Positions 25,440 through 33,541 of a stretch of 64,000 nt of DNA are shown piece after piece. Source of the DNA: Paenibacillus oryzae (lineage in GTDB: Bacteria; Bacillota; Bacilli; Paenibacillales; Paenibacillaceae). Where the stretch lies: positions 62,001 through 126,000 of the forward strand of contig NZ_LYPA01000031.1 of assembly GCF_001675045.1 (NCBI RefSeq). The letters run 5' to 3'. The position numbers and the translations under genes were made by a program. The notes beneath the pieces are model-generated. The model had not been told where the DNA came from. It did not search any database and was given only the letters and a program-made list of their open reading frames with translations. Within the stretch, counting starts at the first letter, position 1. Each line of letters begins with the position of its first letter.

Positions 25440-25646
25440 ATGTATAATCGTAAAAAACCGTTGGAAGAAATTCCTCAGGAAAACACGAAGATATGGACAT
25501 GCGAAACGGAAGGCTGCAATAGCTGGATGCGCGATAATTTCTCTTTTCAGGAAGTGCCTAACTGCGTAATTTGCAACGCGCCGATGATTAGCGGGGAGAA
25601 GCTGCTTCCGGCGCTTGTGAACACAACTGCGGAGCTGAAGGCTTAG
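25440..25646 (+). CDS. YdjO-like zinc-ribbon protein
   Basis: 68 residues from the ATG at 25440 (AAGGAGG six bases upstream). Motif: KIWTCETEGCNSWMRDNFSF, then CVIC, a two-pair zinc ribbon. It matches the small cold-inducible YdjO family of Bacillus and Paenibacillus. Role unknown; probably binds one zinc. Monocistronic with its own terminator. Confidence 0.85.
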   Translation: MYNRKKPLEEIPQENTKIWTCETEGCNSWMRDNFSFQEVPNCVICNAPMISGEKLLPALVNTTAELKA

Positions 25647-25710
25647 GGCGTGTATGCAAACCGCATAGCGGCATTTATTACCGCCTTTTCGCCCTAAACG
25701 GCTTGGTACA

Positions 25711-25737
25711 AAGCCCGCTTAAGGGCTTCTTTTTCTT
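25711..25737 (+). terminator. Terminator of the ydjO-like gene
   Basis: AAGCCC/GGGCTT stem with a short loop followed by TTCTTTTTCTT. Confidence 0.65.
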
Positions 25738-25769
25738 CATTGTCCCCTTGTCGGGGAGCATGCTTTGTT

Positions 25770-25855
25770 CCCGGGAAAGGCTCGTCCTCCTCCCGGGAAA
25801 GAATAACTATAGTGAATGATTGGGATTGACATTTTTCGGCTGCCGGTGGTAAAGT
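25770..25855 (+). promoter_or_regulatory. Leader-peptide/ABC-exporter promoter with upstream direct repeats
   Basis: TTGACA (25826-25831), 18 bp, TAAAGT (25850-25855). Upstream are two direct repeats CCCGGGAAAG at 25770-25779 and 25792-25801, 22 bp apart (two helical turns). This is a plausible activator site. It is the only clear promoter before the exporter operon. Confidence 0.55.
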
Positions 25856-25900
25856 GGCTAGGTAGGTCGGAGCAATTAATGAAAAGGGGGATTGTATCGT

Positions 25901-25993
25901 ATGGATAACTTGGTGGGCATGGGCAACAACAACATCATGTTTAAAGGCAACAACGACATGCACGCAATCGGTCCCTGCGTTTACAATCCTTGA
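25901..25993 (+). CDS. 30-residue regulatory leader peptide of the BmrCD-like operon
   Basis: ATG at 25901, AAAAGGGGG ten bases upstream, stop at 25991. The peptide starts MDNLVGMGNNNIMFKG and contains two GNN segments. It is too short for an enzyme and lies between a promoter and a terminator-like hairpin. Its codons 25-28 include CCCTGCG (25973-25979), the exact complement of CGCAGGG in the 5' arm of that hairpin. In B. subtilis, bmrB is a short ORF that controls bmrCD by ribosome-dependent attenuation. The same logic is inferred here; sequence similarity to BmrB is not claimed. Confidence 0.65.
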   Translation: MDNLVGMGNNNIMFKGNNDMHAIGPCVYNP

Positions 25994-26016
25994 TATATAC
26001 GGGTATAACCGATATC

Positions 26017-26063
26017 GGGGCGCAGGGTTACGTTGTCGTAATCTTGCGCCCCTTCTGTGTCTT
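26017..26063 (+). terminator. Attenuator hairpin before the ABC exporter genes
   Basis: 16-bp stem with a TTGT loop (arms 26017-26032 and 26037-26052; two G-U pairs), followed by TTCTGTGTCTT. The 5' arm can alternatively pair over ten bases (26018-26027) with 25973-25982 inside the leader ORF, seven Watson-Crick and three G-U. Translation to the leader stop would block this antiterminator; a ribosome stalled early would permit it. Confidence 0.65.
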
Positions 26064-26187
26064 CAGTGAGGCTAAACAGGCTTTTACGCCTGTTCATCTA
26101 CCCTGTGACAGTAGAGCGTGACGCTTGCGGCGGCATGCTCTTTTCTGTTTTTCGGCAGCGATATGCAATGGAAGGTGTGAGTAGAGA

Positions 26188-27936
26188 ATGTTCAGTGTAT
26201 TAAAAAAATTGAGCTGGTTTTTCAAAATGAATTGGAAAAGGTATACGCTTGCGATTACGCTGCTGGTACTGACGGGATTTATTGATGTTATTCCGCCCTA
26301 TTTAACGGGTTATCTGGTTGACGGCATTAGCCAGGGCACATTGGGAAATGCCGATTTTAATCGGACCATGTATCTCTGGATTGTGTTAACGGTGGTAGGC
26401 TACGGCATAACCTATGTATGGCATTACAAGCTGTTTGGCGGCGCCTTTGTACTGGAACGGCTGCTGCGCTCCAACCTGATGGGGCATTTTCTCCGTATGA
26501 AACCAACCTTTTATGAACGCAACAGGACCGGTGATTTGATGGCCCGTTCCACCAATGATCTGGGCGCGGTTGCAACAACCGCCGGCTTTGGCATATTGAC
26601 TCTGGTGGACTCCACGTTGTTTATGATCACGATTCTAATCGTTATGGCGGGCACCATCAGCCTGAAGCTGACGCTTGCTTCCTTATTGCCTCTTCCCTTG
26701 ATGGCGATCGCCATGTCGTATTACGGCAAACGGATCCATGAACGTTTTACAAAGGCTCAAGACGCTTTTGGCGAGTTAAACGACGGAGTACTGGAATCGG
26801 TGGCGGGCGTCCGCGTCATCCGCGCTTTTGTGCAGGAGCATGCCAGCCAGGCCAGATTTGAGGCTAAAACCGATGAAGTATTGGGCAAAAATATCGCTGT
26901 TGCAAAAATCGAAGCTCTTTTTGAGCCAACGATGAAAATTTTGGTGGGAACCAGTTATTTGATTGGCCTTTGCTATGGGGGCTACCTTGTTTTTCATAAT
27001 GAAATTACGCTGGGCGAGCTGGTATCCTTTAATATTTTTCTCGGCATGCTGATATGGCCGATGTTTGCGATTGGCGAGCTGGTCAACATTATGCAGAGGG
27101 GCAGCGCCTCGCTGGATCGCGTCAACGAAACGCTGGCCTACAAGCCGGATGTTCAGGACGATCCCAACCCGGTTAAGGTCGACGAGCCGGATGTGCTTCA
27201 TTTGAATAAGACGGCTTTCCGGTATCCAAGCTCGCAAACCAACAATCTGGATCAGGTTTCCCTTAAGCTGTTGCAAGGCCAGACATTAGGCATCGTCGGC
27301 CGTACGGGCAGCGGTAAAACAACCCTGCTGAAGCAATTCCTAAGGGAATATCCGCTTGGGCAAGGTGAAATTACGGTATCCGGCACGCCAATCCAGCGTC
27401 TGGGAATGGATGATTTGCTGGGCTGGATCGGCTACGTGCCGCAGCAGCCAATCCTGTTCTCCAGGACGATCCGGCAGAACATTTTGTTCGGGGCGGCGGA
27501 TGCATCGGAGGACGATTTGCAGAGAGCGCTGGAGCGGGCCTCCTTCGCGAAGGATATCGCCTTTTTGCCCGACGGGCTGGATACTATGGTTGGCGAAAAA
27601 GGGGTGGCGCTGTCCGGCGGACAGAAGCAGCGGGTCAGCATTGCCCGGGCATTGATTGCCAATCCGGAAATTTTGATGCTGGATGATGCCTTGTCGGCTG
27701 TAGATGCCAAGACGGAGGCTGAAATTATTGACGGCATCCGGACGGAACGCGCCGGCAAAACGACGTTGATTACAACACACAGGCTTTCCGCCGTGCAGCA
27801 TGCCGACTGGATTATTGTGCTGGAGGATGGACGAATCGTTCAGGAGGGCACGCATGAAAGCTTGATCGCATCGGGAGGCTGGTATCGCGAGCAGTATGAC
27901 CGCCAGCAGCTGGAAGCGGCCATTGAAAACGAATAG
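26188..27936 (+). CDS. bmrC: ABC exporter half, BmrC/YheI-like (degenerate Walker B)
   Basis: 582 residues: six TM helices (about 20-310) and an ABC domain. Walker A is GRTGSGKTT, signature LSGGQKQR, Walker B ILMLDDALSAVD. The catalytic Glu after Walker B is Asp (LDD), the hallmark of the degenerate-site subunit in heterodimeric exporters such as BmrCD and LmrCD. The next gene overlaps or follows within 17 bp and is the partner. Function: ATP-driven export of drugs. Expression is probably set by the leader ORF and attenuator upstream. Confidence 0.88.
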   Translation: MFSVLKKLSWFFKMNWKRYTLAITLLVLTGFIDVIPPYLTGYLVDGISQGTLGNADFNRTMYLWIVLTVVGYGITYVWHYKLFGGAFVLERLLRSNLMGHFLRMKPTFYERNRTGDLMARSTNDLGAVATTAGFGILTLVDSTLFMITILIVMAGTISLKLTLASLLPLPLMAIAMSYYGKRIHERFTKAQDAFGELNDGVLESVAGVRVIRAFVQEHASQARFEAKTDEVLGKNIAVAKIEALFEPTMKILVGTSYLIGLCYGGYLVFHNEITLGELVSFNIFLGMLIWPMFAIGELVNIMQRGSASLDRVNETLAYKPDVQDDPNPVKVDEPDVLHLNKTAFRYPSSQTNNLDQVSLKLLQGQTLGIVGRTGSGKTTLLKQFLREYPLGQGEITVSGTPIQRLGMDDLLGWIGYVPQQPILFSRTIRQNILFGAADASEDDLQRALERASFAKDIAFLPDGLDTMVGEKGVALSGGQKQRVSIARALIANPEILMLDDALSAVDAKTEAEIIDGIRTERAGKTTLITTHRLSAVQHADWIIVLEDGRIVQEGTHESLIASGGWYREQYDRQQLEAAIENE

Positions 27937-27952
27937 AGAGGGCGTGAGAACA

Positions 27953-29980
27953 ATGGGATCAACAGGAAAACGATTGTTTCAATACGCCATGCTGTATAAA
28001 AAGCAAATTTTGCTGGCGATGCTGCTGCTGGTGCTGGCGGTTGGCGCGGAGCTGACGGGGCCGCTGATTGCCAAACGGATGATCGACCAGAATATTTTGG
28101 GTATTGAAAAGGCATGGTACGAGGTAAAGGGCGAGCAGCCTTTCGCCGTTCATTACAATGATAAGTGGTATAAACGGGAGGATCGGTTCGCCGAAGGAGA
28201 AACCTATGACAAGTCCGGCGAGGTTCGGGTTCTGCAGGTCGGCCGGAGCTATTATTTTCTGGATGGCTCGTTACGCTTCGCAGAGGGCAAGCGCGAAGTA
28301 ACGGGCGAGCAAATGACGATTTCCAACAGCCAGACCGGAGAAGCGGCGACGTATGAGGTTAAAAAGCTGTCGAAGAGCCAGCTGTACGCCTTCTATCGGC
28401 CGGAGCTTCCAGGTTTGCTAAAGCTGGCCGCTATGTATTTTGGCCTTTTGATTCTGGTAGCTATCTTTGCTTATGGTCAACGGCTGCTGCTGCAAACCTC
28501 CGCCAACCGCATTGTTCGCAAAATGCGCGGCGATGTGTTTGCGCATACGCAGCGATTGCCCGTACAGTATTATGACAATTTGGCTGCTGGGCAGGTCGTT
28601 TCCCGTATTACCAACGACACGGAAGCGATCCGCGAGCTTTATGTTGGCGTATTGGCAAACTTTTTTACTGGAACGATTTATATGGCGGGTATATTTGGCG
28701 CGTTATTCCTGCTGGATTATCGTCTGGCTTTAATCAGCTTGCCGATTGTGCCCATTCTGATCGTCTGGATTAAGGTTTACCGGAAATTCGCTGCAAAATA
28801 TAACCGGATTATTCGCACGAAGCTGAGTGAAATCAATGCGATGATCAACGAATCGATTCAGGGGATGGCCATTATTCAAGCCTTCCGCCGTCAGAAGGAA
28901 ACGAAAAAAGAGTTTGACGAGCTGAACGATTATTATTTTAAATATCAAAACAAGCTGCTTAATTTGAATTCCATTACCTCCCATAACCTCGTTAACGTTG
29001 TCCGCAACGTGTTGTTTCTGGTGGTCATCTGGCTGTTCTGGGGCGGTTCGCTTGGCACTATGATTTCAGTTGGCGTGCTTTATGCGTATATCGACTATAT
29101 GAACCGGATGTTTGCTCCCATTGTGGGCATTGTGAATCAATTGTCCAACCTGGAAACGGCGCGCGTATCTGCGGAACGGGTTTTCAAGCTGATGGATGAA
29201 GAAGGCGTGGACGTTGCCCAAGGTCGCATGGAGCGTTACAAAGGCGATGTGCAGTTTGAAGGCATTACCTTTGCGTACAAGGGCGATGAATATGTGCTGA
29301 AAAATGTATCCTTCCATGCTCGCCAAGGCGAAACGGTAGCTCTCGTAGGCCATACGGGCTCAGGCAAAAGCTCGATTCTTAATCTGCTGTTCCGCTTTTA
29401 TGATACGAACAAAGGGCGCATCACGGTGGATGGCACCGATGTTAAGGATATTCCAAAGCAAATGCTGCGGCAGCATATGGGGATTGTGCTTCAGGACCCC
29501 TTCCTGTTTACGGGTACAATTGCATCCAATGTCAGCCTGGACGATCCCTCCATCAGCAGGGAAAAGGTGGAGAAGGCTTTGCGCGATGTAGGCGCCTATG
29601 ACATGTTTAATGCGCTGCCCGGCGGCATTGATGCCCCGGTCATCGAAAAAGGCAGCACATTATCCGCTGGCCAACGCCAACTGATCTCGTTTGCACGGGC
29701 GCTGGCCTTTGATCCGGCAATTCTTATACTGGACGAAGCGACGGCCAGCATCGATACCGAAACGGAGTCCATCATTCAAGCGGCGCTGGATGTGTTGAAA
29801 AAGGGCAGAACGACGTTTGTTATTGCGCACAGGCTGTCTACGATACGCCAAGCAGATCAGATTCTGGTATTGGATCGCGGCGTCATAGTAGAACGCGGCA
29901 ACCATGAAGAGCTGATGGAGCATCGCGGCAAGTATTTCGCCATGTACCAGCTGCAGCAAGGTGCGCCGCAAACCGCTTGA
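27953..29980 (+). CDS. bmrD: ABC exporter half, BmrD/YheH-like (with extracellular domain)
   Basis: 675 residues from the ATG at 27953 (GAGAGGG upstream). After TM1 an insert of about 100 residues (AWYEVKGEQPFAVHYNDKWY onwards) corresponds to the extracellular domain known in BmrD. Walker A is GHTGSGKSS, Walker B ILILDEATASID has the catalytic Glu, and the signature is LSAGQRQL rather than LSGGQ. The intact Glu here and the LDD in BmrC give one consensus and one degenerate ATP site. Same operon as bmrC. Confidence 0.88.
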   Translation: MGSTGKRLFQYAMLYKKQILLAMLLLVLAVGAELTGPLIAKRMIDQNILGIEKAWYEVKGEQPFAVHYNDKWYKREDRFAEGETYDKSGEVRVLQVGRSYYFLDGSLRFAEGKREVTGEQMTISNSQTGEAATYEVKKLSKSQLYAFYRPELPGLLKLAAMYFGLLILVAIFAYGQRLLLQTSANRIVRKMRGDVFAHTQRLPVQYYDNLAAGQVVSRITNDTEAIRELYVGVLANFFTGTIYMAGIFGALFLLDYRLALISLPIVPILIVWIKVYRKFAAKYNRIIRTKLSEINAMINESIQGMAIIQAFRRQKETKKEFDELNDYYFKYQNKLLNLNSITSHNLVNVVRNVLFLVVIWLFWGGSLGTMISVGVLYAYIDYMNRMFAPIVGIVNQLSNLETARVSAERVFKLMDEEGVDVAQGRMERYKGDVQFEGITFAYKGDEYVLKNVSFHARQGETVALVGHTGSGKSSILNLLFRFYDTNKGRITVDGTDVKDIPKQMLRQHMGIVLQDPFLFTGTIASNVSLDDPSISREKVEKALRDVGAYDMFNALPGGIDAPVIEKGSTLSAGQRQLISFARALAFDPAILILDEATASIDTETESIIQAALDVLKKGRTTFVIAHRLSTIRQADQILVLDRGVIVERGNHEELMEHRGKYFAMYQLQQGAPQTA

Positions 29981-30058
29981 TCCTGAAAGCAAGGCGAATA
30001 GCATAGCTGAGAAGCATTGACGTAAAAAACCATCAGTACAATTGCATTGGCATAAAAA

Positions 30059-30128
30059 CAAAGCCGCCACAGGGGCCGGATGTTGTCGATCATGACAATA
30101 CCCCGGTCCTATATAGCGGCTTTTGCTT
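30059..30128. terminator. Bidirectional terminator
   Basis: AAAGCCGC / GCGGCTTT outer arms plus inner GGGGCCGG/CCCCGGTCC pairing, with T-rich flanks on both sides, between convergent bmrD and the GGDEF/EAL gene. Confidence 0.7.
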
Positions 30129-30172
30129 TCTCCAGCACCCCTCGTGCTTCATTCTGACGTTACTTTTTTTGG

Positions 30173-32956
30173 TCAACTTACATGTTCACTTGATTGGGAG
30201 CGAAGCATATCCTCGAATTGCCCGGCAGGAAGCGGACGGCTGAACAGATACCCCTGCAGCTCGTCGCAGCGGAGATCCTTACAGTAACGGGATTCATCCG
30301 CCGTTTCCACCCCCTCCGCAACCACCTTCATATTCATGCTATGTACCAGCTCGATAATGGCTTTAACGATAGACGACTTTTTTTCATCTCTGGATATGCC
30401 CTGAATGAAGGAGCGATCCAGCTTGACATCGGAAATAGGAAGCAGCTGCAGCTTGTTCAAGGATGAATAACCAGTGCCAAAATCATCAATGGATATTTGA
30501 ATACCCAGAGAACGAAGGAACAGGATGGTTTCGATGACCCGGTCAATATTTTGCATAAAGACGCCTTCTGTAATTTCGATGCTGATATATTGCGGCTCAA
30601 TTCCTGTTTCGTTCAGGCCTGCCAGGATCATTTCCTTCAAGCTTCCTTGATAAAAATGGCGGGCCGATATGTTGACGGAGACCGGTATTTTCTTCAATCC
30701 GGCATCCTGCCAGGCTTTATTCTGGCGGCAGGCCTCATGAAAAACCCAACGGTCGATTTCCAGAATAAAACCGGATTTCTCCGCAAGCGGGATAAATTTG
30801 TCGGGCGGAATCATGCCAAGCTCGGGATGCTGCCAGCGAATCAATGCTTCAATCCCGCACAGCTCCCCTGTTTCTGCACTCATCTTAGGCTGATAGTGCA
30901 AGGAGAATTGTACGTCGCGCAGCGCTTTGTGCAGGCCGTTTTCCAAACGCATTTTTTCTTCCAGATCGGTGGCGAGCTGAGGCACGTAAAACTGGAAAAG
31001 CCCGTCGCCATCTTGCTTTGCATGATACATGGCGATATCCGCGTTTTGGATAATGCTTTCCACATCATTGCTGTCCTCCGGATAAACGCTAATTCCGACG
31101 CTTGCCGTCAAATAGATCGGCATGCAGCCTTCCAATACAAAAGGCTCAATCAGCATATCACAGATAGCATGCGCCCTTGTCTGCAATTGTTCCTTATTTA
31201 TGGAGGGAGCCGTAAAAACAAATTCGTCGCTGCCAAGCCGGAACAGCTCGCAGCCGGTATTTTCCAGGAGCCGGAGTCTGTCAGCAATCAGCTTCAGCAG
31301 CTCGTCTCCTTTTGAATGTCCCAAAGTATCGTTGACCAGTTTAAAACGGTTGATATCTATAGCCATTATAGCGATTGACTGCTGCACATCCTGCTCCTTC
31401 TGCAGTGCAATAAGCTCCTGCATGCGCCGCGTCAGCTTGAGACGGTTGGGCAGCCCCGTCAAATTGTCGTAGAAGGCCAGCAGTTGGAGCTGTTCTTCCG
31501 ATTGCTTGAGCAGCTGAGCTTGAGCTTGCAATTGGGTATGACTGCGCTGCGATTCGTTAAACAAGTGGAGGAGGCTGCTTGCCATATGTCTAAAGTTAGA
31601 CATCAGGGAGTGAATTTCGATAATGTTGCTTTGCGGCATTTTCCATTCCGTATGCTGTCTCAGCTTGACGGTCATATTGGTGGAGGAAACGGCAAGATGC
31701 TGCAGGCTTCTTACAAAATAGCGGTTTGTAAGCAAGGAGATGCCAGCCGCCAATAAACCAAAGGCGATTAAATAAAGAAAATTGACGATATATTTGTTGA
31801 AAAGGTAATTGACGTAGTTGCTGACGGGAACTTCAACAACAAAGCTTCCCGATTCATCGGGGAGCGAGGCGGTATATCTGAATTTTTCCGGCTGCATGGC
31901 ATGCAGATAGAAGGGCTGCTCGTTGCCATTAGGAGCGATGAGGGACAATGAGCCAAATAAATCCTTGCAAACCCTGTATCCGGAATTGTGGAGAGATGTG
32001 CCGATTAAGCTATCGGCGTTAGAAGCTAAAATAATATCGTTGTGGTCAAGTACGTTTATCGTATAAAAATCAAAAGAAAAACGATCAATAATGTCTTGGA
32101 GCTGCTCAATATCGGTTTTGTCCACAGGCATCCTCAGTGAATTTTGCCCGTTATTCCATTCTCTGGCGACCGTCGAAATAGCCTGCTTGGAAATTTCGTT
32201 TGCATAAAGACTTATTTCCCGAACGGAGCTCATATTATTAATGGCCATATTAAGCAAAAAAGAACCAAACACGATACCTAGCGTCAGATGCATCAGCACA
32301 CGGCTGATGGAGACGGGAGGCCGAGATAGATGGCCCAGCCTGAGCCATTTACGCAGCGGAAGGTATTGCTGAAGGATTTCCGCAAACAATGCATTGAACA
32401 AGCCGTTTATGGCTGCAATCAAAACAAACAGTCTGGGATCGGCGCCGCTTCCTGCAAATGAATGCGCCGCAATCAGATATGATAATGGTATGCCGATCAA
32501 TAACCAGAAGATAACAGCGGAGCCAAACAATCTTGCTTTATAGCGCCGCAGCAATAATCCGACGACGGCAATCTCCAGAATGCCAATAAAATGAGTGTAG
32601 GGATGCTGCAGAAACAATACGCCGACGAAGAGAGGGATAACAGCAGCCGCAAGGCCCCTCCAGAAGCCAAAGAGGGTTAGCGCCAAATAGGCAAATAAGC
32701 TGACTAGAGAAAAGGATACGCCAAAAACAAAATGAAACTCATTCCATTCGGCTGTTATTGCGAGCATAATGCAGGCTCCAAATGCGCCTGCAGTTGTCCA
32801 TGTGTGACGACGATGCTGAAGCGGGTTGCTCACAAATGATCCTCCCTGTGCTTTATCAGAAGATGTAGGTTGCGCAAATGACAATCGATCTTTTTTCCTA
32901 TTATTCGACATGATATTCGACAGGAAAGCGCGAAAATCCTCCTTTGTGCAATACAT
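30173..32956 (-). CDS. Membrane GGDEF-EAL cyclic-di-GMP protein
   Basis: 927 residues. An N-terminal block of about six TM helices (residues 55-225) is followed by an extracytoplasmic segment and another TM near 400, then a linker, GGDEF (about 490-650) and EAL (about 665-915). The GGDEF motif reads GSDEF, so cyclase activity is doubtful. EAL looks intact: IEALIRWQHPELG, IDDFGTGYSSLNKL, VVAEGVET. Probably a membrane-bound phosphodiesterase lowering cyclic-di-GMP. The start at 32956 precedes its own AAGGAGG; a start about 15 codons later (MSNNRKK) is possible. Confidence 0.85.
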   Translation of the reverse strand: MYCTKEDFRAFLSNIMSNNRKKDRLSFAQPTSSDKAQGGSFVSNPLQHRRHTWTTAGAFGACIMLAITAEWNEFHFVFGVSFSLVSLFAYLALTLFGFWRGLAAAVIPLFVGVLFLQHPYTHFIGILEIAVVGLLLRRYKARLFGSAVIFWLLIGIPLSYLIAAHSFAGSGADPRLFVLIAAINGLFNALFAEILQQYLPLRKWLRLGHLSRPPVSISRVLMHLTLGIVFGSFLLNMAINNMSSVREISLYANEISKQAISTVAREWNNGQNSLRMPVDKTDIEQLQDIIDRFSFDFYTINVLDHNDIILASNADSLIGTSLHNSGYRVCKDLFGSLSLIAPNGNEQPFYLHAMQPEKFRYTASLPDESGSFVVEVPVSNYVNYLFNKYIVNFLYLIAFGLLAAGISLLTNRYFVRSLQHLAVSSTNMTVKLRQHTEWKMPQSNIIEIHSLMSNFRHMASSLLHLFNESQRSHTQLQAQAQLLKQSEEQLQLLAFYDNLTGLPNRLKLTRRMQELIALQKEQDVQQSIAIMAIDINRFKLVNDTLGHSKGDELLKLIADRLRLLENTGCELFRLGSDEFVFTAPSINKEQLQTRAHAICDMLIEPFVLEGCMPIYLTASVGISVYPEDSNDVESIIQNADIAMYHAKQDGDGLFQFYVPQLATDLEEKMRLENGLHKALRDVQFSLHYQPKMSAETGELCGIEALIRWQHPELGMIPPDKFIPLAEKSGFILEIDRWVFHEACRQNKAWQDAGLKKIPVSVNISARHFYQGSLKEMILAGLNETGIEPQYISIEITEGVFMQNIDRVIETILFLRSLGIQISIDDFGTGYSSLNKLQLLPISDVKLDRSFIQGISRDEKKSSIVKAIIELVHSMNMKVVAEGVETADESRYCKDLRCDELQGYLFSRPLPAGQFEDMLRSQSSEHVS

Positions 32957-33043
32957 TTATGATGTTGTCATAGTGCTTTTTATCTGATATAGTTCTACTA
33001 TCGAACAGTTTCATAATAGAATAAATGCCGGAGGATCACAGTA

Positions 33044-33496
33044 ATGGATGTCAGGCGGGAAGTGTTGCTGGAATGGCTCCAGCGGTATGAATTGGCAAAT
33101 TTTGTAGTTGAGCGAAGAATGAGCAGTATGCTGAGGGACTTGATGCCGCAAGAGCTGACGGTAGATCAGTTCAAGATGCTCCGTTATTTGCGGCATACGG
33201 GGAGCTGTACCTCTACGGAGCTGGCTGAAACATTTTGTGTAGCCAAAAGCTCCATTACGGCCATCGTGTCCAAGCTGTCCGACAAAGGGCTTATTCAGCG
33301 TTTGCCGGAACGCTCCGATCGGCGTGTCATTAATCTGGAGCTGACGGAAGAGGGCGGCCGTATGTGCCAAATCATGGAGGAGCAGGTTCAACAGATTTTG
33401 CTGGGCATTATTAATCATTTTGAGATGGAAGAAGCCACTGTATTTATCGAAACCTATGAAAAGCTTGCAGAGGAATTAACAAAAAGTATTGAGTAA
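33044..33496 (+). CDS. MarR family repressor of the adjacent MMPL exporter
   Basis: 150 residues. MarR winged helix: STELAETFCVAKSSITAIVSKLSDKG and wing RLPERSDRRVINLELTEEGG. It is followed after 45 bp by the MMPL gene, the same order as B. subtilis ydgG-ydgH, where the MarR protein represses the exporter. GGAGG eight bases before the ATG. Confidence 0.85.
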   Translation: MDVRREVLLEWLQRYELANFVVERRMSSMLRDLMPQELTVDQFKMLRYLRHTGSCTSTELAETFCVAKSSITAIVSKLSDKGLIQRLPERSDRRVINLELTEEGGRMCQIMEEQVQQILLGIINHFEMEEATVFIETYEKLAEELTKSIE

Positions 33497-33541
33497 GTCT
33501 TTTTAATAGGCATAGAGAAAAGAAGAGGAGAGGGACTTGGA

